From NCBI GenBank assembly GCA_028690445.1, contig JAQVBE010000007.1, positions 85,985 to 149,984 on the forward strand: 64,000 nt of DNA, read 5' to 3'. The notes beneath the pieces were generated by a model. That model saw only the letters and a list, made by a program, of their open reading frames with translations. It was not told the origin of the DNA and searched no databases. A program made the translations under genes and the position numbers. The DNA comes from Aliarcobacter sp. (GTDB lineage Bacteria > Campylobacterota > Campylobacteria > Campylobacterales > Arcobacteraceae). Positions 51,001 to 60,726 of this stretch are shown one piece after another; within the stretch, counting starts at the first letter, position 1, and each line of letters begins with the position of its first letter.

Positions 51001-51304
51001 ATAATAACCTTTTATTTACTAAATTTATAATATTGTTTATTTGAGAAATATCCGAATGTCTAATCCACGCATCTATTCCAAAATTTTTAAAAGCTTCATA
51101 ATCACTCTCATCATCAATAATAGCAATTGAAACAAATTTTTCTTTACAAACTTTTGTTTTATTTTCTTCAAACTCAAAAATTGAATCTATATCAATAATT
51201 ACAATATCTGCATCTGTAGCTTCACCAGTTGTATGAAAATACTCAACTTTAAACTCTGGATTAAATAAAGACTCATCTACTTGACAAAATGTTACAATAT
51301 TCAT
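50996..51304 (-). CDS. small receiver-like/hypothetical protein
   Basis: 102 aa, alternating strands DADIVIIDIDS, FVSIAIIDDESD; overlaps tatD start. Confidence 0.55.
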   Translation of the reverse strand: MNIVTFCQVDESLFNPEFKVEYFHTTGEATDADIVIIDIDSIFEFEENKTKVCKEKFVSIAIIDDESDYEAFKNFGIDAWIRHSDISQINNIINLVNKRLLS

Positions 51305-51366
51305 ACTATTACTCCGTGTTTTTTAATAAAAGTCATTCTAGCTAAAAAGTTATTAATTTATATAAC

Positions 51367-52695
51367 TTATAAAATATATCTTGCTGTATCAACATTATCA
51401 ACAATATCATCTAACTTACTAGCAACTAATTCTTTTGTTACAATTACTTTTTCACCTTTTTTCTCATCAGCATCAAAAGATATATCTTCAATTACCTTTT
51501 CAATAACTGTATGCAGTCTTCTTGCACCTATATCTTCTGTTTTTTCATTTGCCGTAACTGCATATTTTGCAAATGCTTGTATAGCCTCATCATCAAATTC
51601 TAACTCTACACCCTCAACTTCTAAAAGTGCTTTGTATTGTCTTAGAAGTGAATTTTTAGTATTTGTTAAAATTTTATATAAAGCCTCTTCATCAAGTGAT
51701 TCTAATTCAACTCTTAAAGGAAATCTTCCTTGAAGTTCAGGTATTAAATCACTTGGTTTAGAAACATGAAAAGCACCAGCTGCAATAAATAAAATATGAT
51801 CAGTTTTTATCTGTCCAAATTTTGTTTGAACGCTACTTCCCTCAACAATTGGAAGTAAATCTCTTTGAACACCCTCTTTTGATGGATCTTGCCCTTGATT
51901 TTTCTTTCCTGATGCAATTTTGTCTATTTCATCTAAAAATATAATTCCACCATTTTCACATCTTTTAAGTGCTTCTATTTTTATAGCTTCAAGATCAAGT
52001 AATCCTTCACTTGCTATTCCTCTTAATAAAATTTTGGCATCTTTGATGAATACTTCTTTTTTGATTGTCTCTTTGTTAAGTCCACCTAACATTTTATTAA
52101 GACTCTCTTGCATAGAACTCATATCAAAAGGCATTGAAGAATCTAAAATTTCAATATGTGCTTTTTTTGGAATTTCTATATCAATTTTTTTATCATCTAA
52201 AGAACCGTTCAGAAGTTTTTTCTCCATTGTGTTATAAGTTTTAATAAAAGATTCTTTTGCACTTTCACTTGCCATTTCTGGAAGTGGAGGAACTAATTTT
52301 TCAATTATTCTTCTATTTACTTCATCATCAATTTTATCTTTAATTTTTTCTTCAAATTCACGAGTTACTAAATTTATACCTTCATAAACTAAATCTCTAA
52401 TCATAGATTCAACATCTCGACCTACAAATCCTACTTCTGTATATTTACTTGCTTCAACTTTTACAAAAGGTAATCCCATCATCTTCGCCATTCTTCTAGC
52501 AATTTCAGTTTTACCTACACCTGTATTTCCTATCATCAAAATATTTTTAGGCATTATTTCTTCTTGAAGTTTTGGTTCAACTTTCATTCTTCTATATCTA
52601 TTTCTAAGAGCTAGTGCAATAGTTTTTTTTGCATTATTTTGCCCAATAATATAATCATCTAAATATGCAACTATCTGTTTTGGTGTCATATCCAT
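51367..52695 (-). CDS. hslU: ATP-dependent protease ATPase subunit HslU
   Basis: MTPKQIVAYLDDYIIGQNNAKK, GNTGVGKTEIARR, C-terminal YIL. Confidence 0.98.
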   Translation of the reverse strand: MDMTPKQIVAYLDDYIIGQNNAKKTIALALRNRYRRMKVEPKLQEEIMPKNILMIGNTGVGKTEIARRMAKMMGLPFVKVEASKYTEVGFVGRDVESMIRDLVYEGINLVTREFEEKIKDKIDDEVNRRIIEKLVPPLPEMASESAKESFIKTYNTMEKKLLNGSLDDKKIDIEIPKKAHIEILDSSMPFDMSSMQESLNKMLGGLNKETIKKEVFIKDAKILLRGIASEGLLDLEAIKIEALKRCENGGIIFLDEIDKIASGKKNQGQDPSKEGVQRDLLPIVEGSSVQTKFGQIKTDHILFIAAGAFHVSKPSDLIPELQGRFPLRVELESLDEEALYKILTNTKNSLLRQYKALLEVEGVELEFDDEAIQAFAKYAVTANEKTEDIGARRLHTVIEKVIEDISFDADEKKGEKVIVTKELVASKLDDIVDNVDTARYIL

Positions 52696-52701
52696 AGTTG
52701 G

Positions 52702-53238
52702 TTAATCCTCTATTTTTAATATTTTAATATTTTGATTTGTATAAATGCAAAGTTCACCTGCAATCATAAGAGATTCTCTAACTAATTCTTCTTCATCTAA
52801 AGTTGAATGTTTTGCTAATGCTCGTGCAGCAGAAATGGCAAAATTTCCACCACTTCCAATAGATGCAATTGCACCATCTTCAGGTTCAACAACATCTCCC
52901 GTTCCACTTAATATAAAAATCTTTTCTTTATTTAAAACTATCATCATAGCTTCTAATCTACGTAAAACTTTATCTTTTCTCCACTCTTTAGAAAAGGCAA
53001 TTACTGATTTTAGTAAATCACCTTTGCAAGCATTTAAATGTTCTTCAAACATATCAAAAAGGTTAAAAGCATCAGCTGTACTTCCTGCAAATCCTGCGAG
53101 TATTTGGTCTTTATAAAGTGTTCTTATCTTTGTTGCATTTCCTTTTAAAATAGTATTTCCAAAAGTAACCTGACCGTCACCTCCAATTACTGCTTTATTA
53201 GCACCTCTGTATGCAAGTATGGTTGTAGCATCAAACAT
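52702..53238 (-). CDS. hslV: ATP-dependent protease subunit HslV
   Basis: [36 protein letters not shown]. Confidence 0.98.
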   Translation of the reverse strand: MFDATTILAYRGANKAVIGGDGQVTFGNTILKGNATKIRTLYKDQILAGFAGSTADAFNLFDMFEEHLNACKGDLLKSVIAFSKEWRKDKVLRRLEAMMIVLNKEKIFILSGTGDVVEPEDGAIASIGSGGNFAISAARALAKHSTLDEEELVRESLMIAGELCIYTNQNIKILKIED

Positions 53239-53242
53239 TTAA

Positions 53243-53704
53243 TTATTCTCCGATTATATCAACTTTTAAAGTTGCATGAATTGAATGTCCTAATTTACAA
53301 TCTAACTCGTAAATTCCAACAGATTTTATTTTTTTATCTAATGATATATTTTTTTTATCAATCATGATAGAAAATTGGTCTTCTAATGTTTCTGATACTT
53401 CCTTATTTGTAACAGAACCAATTAATTGTCCATTTGCACCAACTTTATGTTTTATTGTAAGTTTAGTTGCATTTAATTTTTCTGCCAATTCTTTTGCAAC
53501 TGCTATTTCTTTTGCTTCATTTTCAGCAGCTCTTTTTTGTTCAGCTTTCCATCTATTTAATACTTCAGTAGTTGCATGTAATGCTAAACCTTTTCCAATT
53601 AAAAAGTTTTTCCCATATCCATCAGCTACTTCTTTTAATTCTCCAGCTTTCCCTAAAGTTTTTACATCTTTGATTAATAATACTTTCACAATAACTCCAT
53701 TCAA
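53243..53704 (-). CDS. rplI: 50S ribosomal protein L9
   Basis: [35 protein letters not shown]. Confidence 0.98.
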   Translation of the reverse strand: MNGVIVKVLLIKDVKTLGKAGELKEVADGYGKNFLIGKGLALHATTEVLNRWKAEQKRAAENEAKEIAVAKELAEKLNATKLTIKHKVGANGQLIGSVTNKEVSETLEDQFSIMIDKKNISLDKKIKSVGIYELDCKLGHSIHATLKVDIIGE

Positions 53705-53760
53705 TTTTAATTAATTTTATTTTACTATTTTTTTTTTAAACCATTATAAAGATTTTTTTA

Positions 53761-54396
53761 TCAAATAGTTTGGCTACTCTTTAGATTTATTTTTATATTT
53801 CTTTTTTTCACATAATTATTAAGTCCTATATGATTGTTATAACCTAATAATTTTGAAATCTTTCGTACACTTAAACCAACAGCCAAAAGTTCTTCAATCT
53901 TTCCTCTTTGTAAATCAAACTTAGATTTTTGAATAGTACCTTTTGGTTTTCCTAAAGAGATACCATTTAATTTTTTTGCGCTTAGTGCCTCTTTTGTTCT
54001 TAAACTCATTAACTCTTTTTCTAAACCAATAGTCATAGAAACAATACCTAGAATCATTTGAGTTAACATATCTTGATCATCTATTAAATCCAAATTCTGT
54101 TCAACAATAATAATTCTAATTTTATTTGTTAATAAAAATCTTACTATTTCTAAAATAGTCTCTATTGTTCTTCCAAAAACATTCAAATTTGAAACAATAA
54201 TAGTTGAATTCATTTCACAATTTTTTAGAAGTTCTAAAATATTTCTTTCTTCAATTGGAGTACTTATATTTATTTCAATATTTTTAAAATCTGTAATATT
54301 ATTTTTGAATAAATAATTTTCAACAGAAGCTCTTTGTTCAAGTGTATATTTCTGATTATTTTCATTGTTTCTGATATAAGTAAAAATTTTTGACAT
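53761..54396 (-). CDS. serine recombinase (resolvase/invertase)-like protein with substituted catalytic positions
   Basis: FTYIRNNENNQKYTLEQR...VSNLNVFGRTIETILEIVRFLL...LEKELMSLRTKEAL...GKPKGTIQKSKFD...HTH. Confidence 0.85.
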   Translation of the reverse strand: MSKIFTYIRNNENNQKYTLEQRASVENYLFKNNITDFKNIEINISTPIEERNILELLKNCEMNSTIIVSNLNVFGRTIETILEIVRFLLTNKIRIIIVEQNLDLIDDQDMLTQMILGIVSMTIGLEKELMSLRTKEALSAKKLNGISLGKPKGTIQKSKFDLQRGKIEELLAVGLSVRKISKLLGYNNHIGLNNYVKKRNIKINLKSSQTI

Positions 54397-54433
54397 ATTT
54401 AAAATCCTTTTACATTAGGTATATTAAATAGTA

Positions 54434-54461
54434 ATTAAATTAACACAATGTTTAATTTAAT
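54434..54461. promoter_or_regulatory. 10-bp inverted repeat upstream of the recombinase-like gene
   Basis: ATTAAATTAA-cacaatgt-TTAATTTAAT. Confidence 0.4.
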
Positions 54462-54608
54462 ATATATAATATTTATACAATATGTTATCAGTTTAAAGAT
54501 TAATCCAAACTTATAAATCCTAATAAAAAGCCCTATTTTCAAGGTAATTGAATTAAAAGTCTTTTTTTGCTATTATCATTTTACATATACTAAAACTAAA
54601 GGTTTTTC

Positions 54609-55163
54609 TTGAAGATAACTGTTGCAATTTCAGGTGCGAGTGGCTCAAATCTTGGTGTTAATTTTGTAAAAAAATTACCAAAAGAGATTGAAGTTTTTGT
54701 TATATTTTCTAAAAGTGCAAAAACTGCTTTAAAACTTGAAAATCAACTCTTGACAAAAGAAATATTCAATGATTATCCAAATGTAACTATTTTTAAAGAC
54801 TCAAATATAGGTGCTAGTATCGCATCTGGTTCATTTAAAGTCGATAAAATGATTATTCTTCCTTGCTCAATGAATACTTTAGCTAAATGTGCAGTAGGAA
54901 TTTCAGATTCTTTAATAACAAGAGCTTTTACTGTGATGTTAAAAGAAAAAAGAGAGATTATTTTAGCTCCTAGAGAAATGCCTTTAAATAGTATTACTTT
55001 AGAAAATATGCTTAAATTATCAAACTTAGGAGTTGTAATCGCACCTCCAATATTGGGGTATTATAGTACTCAGCAAAGTTTAGAAGATATGGAAAACTTT
55101 TTAATAGGTAAATGGTTAGATTTACTAAAAATAGATAATAATTTATATAAAAGATGGGAATAA
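54609..55163 (+). CDS. ubiX: UbiX-family flavin prenyltransferase, TTG start
   Basis: KITVAISGASGSNLGVNF, PCSMNTLAKCAVGISDSLITRA, LAPREMPLN. Confidence 0.95.
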   Translation: MKITVAISGASGSNLGVNFVKKLPKEIEVFVIFSKSAKTALKLENQLLTKEIFNDYPNVTIFKDSNIGASIASGSFKVDKMIILPCSMNTLAKCAVGISDSLITRAFTVMLKEKREIILAPREMPLNSITLENMLKLSNLGVVIAPPILGYYSTQQSLEDMENFLIGKWLDLLKIDNNLYKRWE

Positions 55164-55654
55164 ATATGCCAAATACTAATATTAATTCATATAGAAAGGC
55201 CATTTATAGTGGGACTTTTGATCCAATTACAAATGGTCATTTAGACATCATAAAACGAGCGGCTAATATTTTTGATGAAGTTGTAATTGCTGTTGCAAAA
55301 AGTGAATTAAAAAAGCCAATGTTCGATCATGAACAAAGGGTTTTATTTGCAAAAGCTGCAACCGAAGATATCGAAGGTGTTACAGTTTTAGGATTTGATA
55401 CATTACTTGTTGATTTAGCGATAGATTTAGAAATAAATACGATTATTAGAGGGCTTAGAGCTGTATCTGATTTTGAATTTGAACTACAAATGGGATATGC
55501 GAACTCTTCAATAAATAAAAAAATTGAAACTTTATATCTAATGCCAACTTTAGAAAATGCTTTTGTTAGTTCTACAATAGTACGAGAAATCATAAGATTT
55601 AATGGGAAATTCCAACATTTAATTCCTGAAAAAGTTTTAAAATGTATGCAGTAA
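55154..55654 (+). CDS. coaD: phosphopantetheine adenylyltransferase
   Basis: AIYSGTFDPITNGHLDIIKRA, IIRGLRAVSDFEFELQM. Confidence 0.98.
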   Translation: MGINMPNTNINSYRKAIYSGTFDPITNGHLDIIKRAANIFDEVVIAVAKSELKKPMFDHEQRVLFAKAATEDIEGVTVLGFDTLLVDLAIDLEINTIIRGLRAVSDFEFELQMGYANSSINKKIETLYLMPTLENAFVSSTIVREIIRFNGKFQHLIPEKVLKCMQ

Positions 55655-56211
55655 TTGAAGGAATTGATACAGCTGGTAAATCAACTCAATTAGAACTTTT
55701 AAAAGAGAAATTACCCTATGCAATTTTTACAAAAGAACCAGGTGGAACACCACTTGGCATAAAATTAAGAAATATGGCACTTAATGGTGAAGCTAAATCA
55801 AAAATAGCAGAAATGTTTCTTTTTATGGCTGATAGAGCTGAACATATTGAAGAGGTTATAAAGAAGAATAAGAATGATACAATTATCTCTGATAGGTCTA
55901 TGATTTCAGGGATTGCGTATGCTTCTGCTTTAAGTATTGATGAACTAATTAATTTAAATCTAATTGCTACAAATAATACTTTACCAACTCACGTAATTTT
56001 ACTCGAATTAACTCCACATGAATTAAAATTTAGACTATCTCAAAAAGAAAATGATTCAATAGAATTAAGAGGAATTGATTATCTAATAAATATTCAGAAT
56101 AGAATGAAAGAAACAATTAAAAGATTAAATATAAATCATATTATTATTGATGCAAGTTTAAAAATTGAAGAAATAGAAAAGAAAATTGAGGATTTTATAA
56201 ATGGTGAATAA
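55642..56211 (+). CDS. tmk: thymidylate kinase
   Basis: YAVIEGIDTAGKSTQ, TKEPGGTPLG, ISDRSMISGIAY. Confidence 0.96.
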   Translation: MYAVIEGIDTAGKSTQLELLKEKLPYAIFTKEPGGTPLGIKLRNMALNGEAKSKIAEMFLFMADRAEHIEEVIKKNKNDTIISDRSMISGIAYASALSIDELINLNLIATNNTLPTHVILLELTPHELKFRLSQKENDSIELRGIDYLINIQNRMKETIKRLNINHIIIDASLKIEEIEKKIEDFINGE

Positions 56212-57442
56212 TAAAACTAAAAATGTTAAGACAATACAAAGTTTAAGAGGGATGAAAGACATAGTAAATGAAGAGAGTTCTTTATTTACTTATTTCGTAG
56301 AAAATGCATCAAAAATTGTTAAAAATTATGGATTTTCGTACATTGAAACACCCCTATTAGAAGAAACAGCTTTATTTAAAAGATCAGTGGGAGAGAGTTC
56401 TGATATTGTAAATAAAGAAATGTATCAATTTATTGATAAAGGTGAGAATGATGTTTGTTTACGACCGGAGGGAACTGCCGGAGTTGTAAGATACTTTGTT
56501 GAAAAGAAACTAGACCGTGCTGGTGGAAACTATAAATGGTATTATTATGGTCCAATGTTCAGATATGAAAGACCTCAAAAAGGAAGACTTAGAGAATTTC
56601 ACCAATTTGGTTGTGAAGTATTTGGAATAGATTCCATTTATGAAGATGCAAATATAATTATTATGATAAAAGAAATACTTGATTTTTTTGGAATTGGATT
56701 TACCTTAAAACTAAATTCTCTTGGTTGTAATATTTGTATGCCTCCGTATAAAGAAAACCTAATTAAGCATTTAACAAACTTTAAAGAAAATCTATGTGAA
56801 GACTGTAATAAAAGAATTTTAACAAATCCAATTAGAGTTTTAGATTGTAAAAATGATAAATGCCAATTATTATTAACAGATGCTCCTAAAATTACTACTA
56901 GTTTATGTAGTTCTTGTAACACAGATTTTGAAAAACTAAAAAAAATATTAGACTTTAATAATATTAAATATGAAATTGATTCAAATCTAGTTAGAGGTTT
57001 AGATTATTACAATAAAACTGCATTTGAATTTGTAAGCAATGAAATTGGAGCGCAAAGTGCAATTGCAGGTGGTGGAAGATATGATAGACTTGTTGAGTTT
57101 TTAGGTGGAAAACCAACTAGTGGTATTGGATTTGCAATAGGAATCGAAAGATTATTAGAACTTATAAAAATGCCTCAATATAATCAAAATGTTATATATA
57201 TGGGAGCATTAGATGAAAATTCATTAAATACAATGATAAAAGTTGCAAATCAAAAGAGAAAAACAACAAAAACTTTAGTAGAATACACGCCAAGAAGTTT
57301 CGGTAAACATTTTAGTATTGCTGAAAAACTAGGCGCAAATATTGTTGCATTAATTGGTGAAAATGAACTAAAAAATGGAACTATTTATATTAAAAATATA
57401 AAAACAAAAGAAGAAACAAATTTAAAATTAGAGGATTTTTAA
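56201..57442 (+). CDS. hisS: histidyl-tRNA synthetase
   Basis: LRGMKDI, RPEGTAGVVRYFVE, GPMFRYERPQKGRLREFHQFG, VRGLDYYNKTAFEF. Confidence 0.98.
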   Translation: MVNNKTKNVKTIQSLRGMKDIVNEESSLFTYFVENASKIVKNYGFSYIETPLLEETALFKRSVGESSDIVNKEMYQFIDKGENDVCLRPEGTAGVVRYFVEKKLDRAGGNYKWYYYGPMFRYERPQKGRLREFHQFGCEVFGIDSIYEDANIIIMIKEILDFFGIGFTLKLNSLGCNICMPPYKENLIKHLTNFKENLCEDCNKRILTNPIRVLDCKNDKCQLLLTDAPKITTSLCSSCNTDFEKLKKILDFNNIKYEIDSNLVRGLDYYNKTAFEFVSNEIGAQSAIAGGGRYDRLVEFLGGKPTSGIGFAIGIERLLELIKMPQYNQNVIYMGALDENSLNTMIKVANQKRKTTKTLVEYTPRSFGKHFSIAEKLGANIVALIGENELKNGTIYIKNIKTKEETNLKLEDF

Positions 57443-57444
57443 AA

Positions 57445-59250
57445 GTGAATAACTATGGTATTGATATTTGGAGTGATGATAATTTTATGATTGAGGATGG
57501 ATTAGCTAAGATTAATTATGATTGTAAGCCTTCCTTAATTTCCATTGTAAAAGATATAAGGAAACAAGATTTTAAGGGTCCTTTACTTTTAAGATTTCCT
57601 CATATTACGGAAAAACAAGTTAATACTTTATACAATACATTTAATTCAAGTATTAAAGAATATGACTATAAAGGTACTTTTAATGCTGTTTTCCCTTTAA
57701 AAGTTAATCAACTTCCTAACTTTATTCATCCCCTAATTAATGAGGGTAAGAAGTTCAATTATGGTCTTGAAGCTGGAAGTAAAGCAGAACTTGTTATTGC
57801 TATGACATACAACAATGTGGGTTCTCCAATAACAGTAAATGGATTCAAAGATAAAGAGATGATTCATTTAGGTTTTATTGCTAAAAGTATGGGTCATAAT
57901 ATTACTATTATTATAGAGGGTTTAAACGAACTGGAAATAATTATAGAGGTTTTAAATGAAACCAAAATGGAGTGTCCTAATATAGGATTAAGAGTTAGGC
58001 TACATAGTGGTGGAAGTGGCTTATGGGCAAAAAGTGGTGGTATTAATTCTAAATTTGGTTTAACATCAACAGAGATTCTTGAAGCCTATGAATTAATGGA
58101 AGACAATAACCTTGTTAAGCATTTAACAATGATTCATTTCCATATTGGTTCTGCTATGAATTCTATCAAACCTTTGAAAAAAGCTTTAAGAGAATCTGGA
58201 CATATTTATGCTGAACTTAAAAACTTAGGTGCTACAAATTTAAACTCTATAAATATTGGTGGTGGATTAGCAGTTGAATATAATGCCTATGAAAGAACAA
58301 GATTTTACTCTTTAACAGAATTTGCGAATGATGTTATCTTTACACTAAAAGATATAGCAAAACAAAAAGGTGTTGATGAACCAAATATCTTTACAGAATC
58401 AGGAAGATTTATAAGTGCTGCTTCAACTGTTTTAGTAGCACCAGTTCTTGAGTTATTCTCTGCTGAATATGATTTTGATCATTTAAAACTAAAAGATGTA
58501 AATCCTCCTTTAATTCAAGAATTACATGATTTATATAAAGATATGTCTAAAAAAACAGCTTATGAATATATGCATGATAGTATTGACCATATGGAATCTT
58601 TATTAACTCTATTTGATTTAGGTTATATTGATTTACAAGATAGATCAAATGCTGAAATTTTAACTCACCAAGTTATTAAAAAAGCTATCTCTTTACTTGA
58701 AATTGACCATTATGAAGAATTAAAAAAACTTGATGAAAATATTCAAGAAAAATATTTATTAAATTTCTCTTTATTCCAATCACTTCCTGATTATTGGGGG
58801 ATTGATCAAGAGTTTCCAATTATGCCAATAACTCATCTTGATAAAAAACCAACAAGGAGTGCTTCATTATGGGATATTACTTGTGATAGTGATGGAGAAT
58901 TACCATTTGATTTGAAAAAACCACTTTATTTACATGATGTAAATTTAAATAAAGAAGATTATTTTATAGCTTTCTTTAATGTTGGTGCTTATCAAGATAC
59001 TTTAGGTATGAAACATAATTTATTTTCGCATCCAACAGAAGTTAATATCGTATTTAAAAATGGTGAAGTTGTATTAGAAAAAATTTTAGAATCACAAAAA
59101 ATTATAGATATTTTAGAAGATATCGATTACGATACGAACGATATAAGAGCCAGATTAAGAAAAAATCTAAATGACCATAACTACAAGGATATAGAAAAAT
59201 ATCTAAATGAAAATAGTTATTTAAAAACTATTTGGAGTTATCATGAATAG
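57445..59250 (+). CDS. speA: biosynthetic arginine decarboxylase
   Basis: GVFPLKVNQ-like AVFPLKVNQLPNFI, YGLEAGSKAELVIAM, HFHIGSAMNSIKPLKKALRESGHIYAEL. Confidence 0.97.
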   Translation: MNNYGIDIWSDDNFMIEDGLAKINYDCKPSLISIVKDIRKQDFKGPLLLRFPHITEKQVNTLYNTFNSSIKEYDYKGTFNAVFPLKVNQLPNFIHPLINEGKKFNYGLEAGSKAELVIAMTYNNVGSPITVNGFKDKEMIHLGFIAKSMGHNITIIIEGLNELEIIIEVLNETKMECPNIGLRVRLHSGGSGLWAKSGGINSKFGLTSTEILEAYELMEDNNLVKHLTMIHFHIGSAMNSIKPLKKALRESGHIYAELKNLGATNLNSINIGGGLAVEYNAYERTRFYSLTEFANDVIFTLKDIAKQKGVDEPNIFTESGRFISAASTVLVAPVLELFSAEYDFDHLKLKDVNPPLIQELHDLYKDMSKKTAYEYMHDSIDHMESLLTLFDLGYIDLQDRSNAEILTHQVIKKAISLLEIDHYEELKKLDENIQEKYLLNFSLFQSLPDYWGIDQEFPIMPITHLDKKPTRSASLWDITCDSDGELPFDLKKPLYLHDVNLNKEDYFIAFFNVGAYQDTLGMKHNLFSHPTEVNIVFKNGEVVLEKILESQKIIDILEDIDYDTNDIRARLRKNLNDHNYKDIEKYLNENSYLKTIWSYHE

Positions 59251-59995
59251 TGAAGAAATAGCAGAAGAAAAAATATCATTTTGGAAGCAATTAAAAGAAG
59301 ACTTTTATGTTCCAAGAAATAATGACCCTGCTCTTGATAATAATTTAGAGCTAGTTTTTAATTATCCAGGTGTTTGGGCAATTATTAACTATAGAATTGC
59401 AAATAAACTTTATTATAAAGGTTGGAAAAAACTATCAAGAGTAATTAGTGGAATATCTAGTTTTTTAACAAAAACAGATATTCATCCAGCTTGTACCATT
59501 GGTAGAAGAGTTTTTATTGACCATGCTATTGGTGTTGTAATTGGGGCAACTGCAATCGTTGAAGATGATGTTTTAATTTATCAAGGGGTAACCCTTGGTG
59601 GAGTTAGTTTAAATAAAGGTAAACGACATCCAACTGTTAAATCAAATACAGTAATAGGAAGTGGAGCAAAAGTTTTAGGAAATATTACTATTGGTAAAAA
59701 CTCTAAAATTGGAGCAAATTCTGTTGTTGTTTGTGATGTTCCTGATAATTCAACTGCTGTTGGAGTTCCTGCAAAAATTATCAAAAGAGATAATAAAAAC
59801 TGCAAAATGGAACATGGTGATTTACCAGATATTAATAAAGAAATGTTCAAATATCTTCTTGATAGAATTCATTTAGTTGAAACTGCTCTAAAAGAAGAAG
59901 ATGGAATAGATTTAACTCAAAAAGATAAAAAATTAGAAGATGATTATAATAATTTCATTGAAGCTATGAACTCTATAAAAAGGAAAGATTCTTGA
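59243..59995 (+). CDS. cysE: serine O-acetyltransferase
   Basis: DIHPACTIGRRVFIDHAIGVVIGATAIVEDDVLIYQGVTLGG, GKRHPTV. Confidence 0.96.
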   Translation: MNSEEIAEEKISFWKQLKEDFYVPRNNDPALDNNLELVFNYPGVWAIINYRIANKLYYKGWKKLSRVISGISSFLTKTDIHPACTIGRRVFIDHAIGVVIGATAIVEDDVLIYQGVTLGGVSLNKGKRHPTVKSNTVIGSGAKVLGNITIGKNSKIGANSVVVCDVPDNSTAVGVPAKIIKRDNKNCKMEHGDLPDINKEMFKYLLDRIHLVETALKEEDGIDLTQKDKKLEDDYNNFIEAMNSIKRKDS

Positions 59996-60726
59996 ATTTT
60001 GAACTTGCAATATTTGGAATAATTACAGGTTTAACTTCCGGATTTTTTGGTGTTGGTGGAGGAATGGTTTTAGTACCAATTCTTTTAGTATATGGTTTTG
60101 TAATGAAAGAAGCTGTTGCAATATCCATTATGCAAATGGTTTTTTCTTCAATTTACGGCTCTTTTTTAAATGCAAAAAAAGCAAAAAATGTAATAAAAGA
60201 TGGAACTATCTTAGGAATTGGTGGTTCTCTTGGAGGAATTGTAAGTGGATATATGCTCTCTAGCATATCAAATGAATCTTTACAATATCTTTTTATATCT
60301 ATTCTTATATTTTCTATACTGAGGATTTTTTATTCACCTGCTATTCAAAATGAAGAAAAACAAAATAAAAACAGTTTTATCTTACTATTTATAGGGTTTT
60401 GTATAGGAATATTAGCTATGAGTATTGGAGTTGGTGGTTCAATTTTATTAACTCCAATTTTAGTTGGTTTTCTAAAATATGATTTAAAAGCAGCAACTGC
60501 TCTTGGACTATTTTTTGTAATATTTTCTTCTGTTGGAGGATTTATATCTTCTTCATATCATGGTCAAATGCTTTTTGTTGAGGGTGCAACAGTTGGTATT
60601 GGTTCACTTATTGGAGTATATTTTGGGACTAAATTAAAAGATATTGTAAAAGCAACATCTTATAAAAAATATGTATTAACTCTATATATTCTAGTTTTAA
60701 TAGCAATGCTTTATAAGACTTTTTAG
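59992..60726 (+). CDS. TauE/SafE-family sulfite exporter/permease
   Basis: FFGVGGGMVLVPILL, LAMSIGVGGSILLTPILV. Confidence 0.92.
   Translation: MNFELAIFGIITGLTSGFFGVGGGMVLVPILLVYGFVMKEAVAISIMQMVFSSIYGSFLNAKKAKNVIKDGTILGIGGSLGGIVSGYMLSSISNESLQYLFISILIFSILRIFYSPAIQNEEKQNKNSFILLFIGFCIGILAMSIGVGGSILLTPILVGFLKYDLKAATALGLFFVIFSSVGGFISSSYHGQMLFVEGATVGIGSLIGVYFGTKLKDIVKATSYKKYVLTLYILVLIAMLYKTF

Noticed and set aside
51367-53238. HslUV as unusual because HslV begins MFDATTIL instead of MTTI
   Set aside because: A short pre-sequence before the catalytic Thr is plausible for this group; catalytic TT and overall sequence normal
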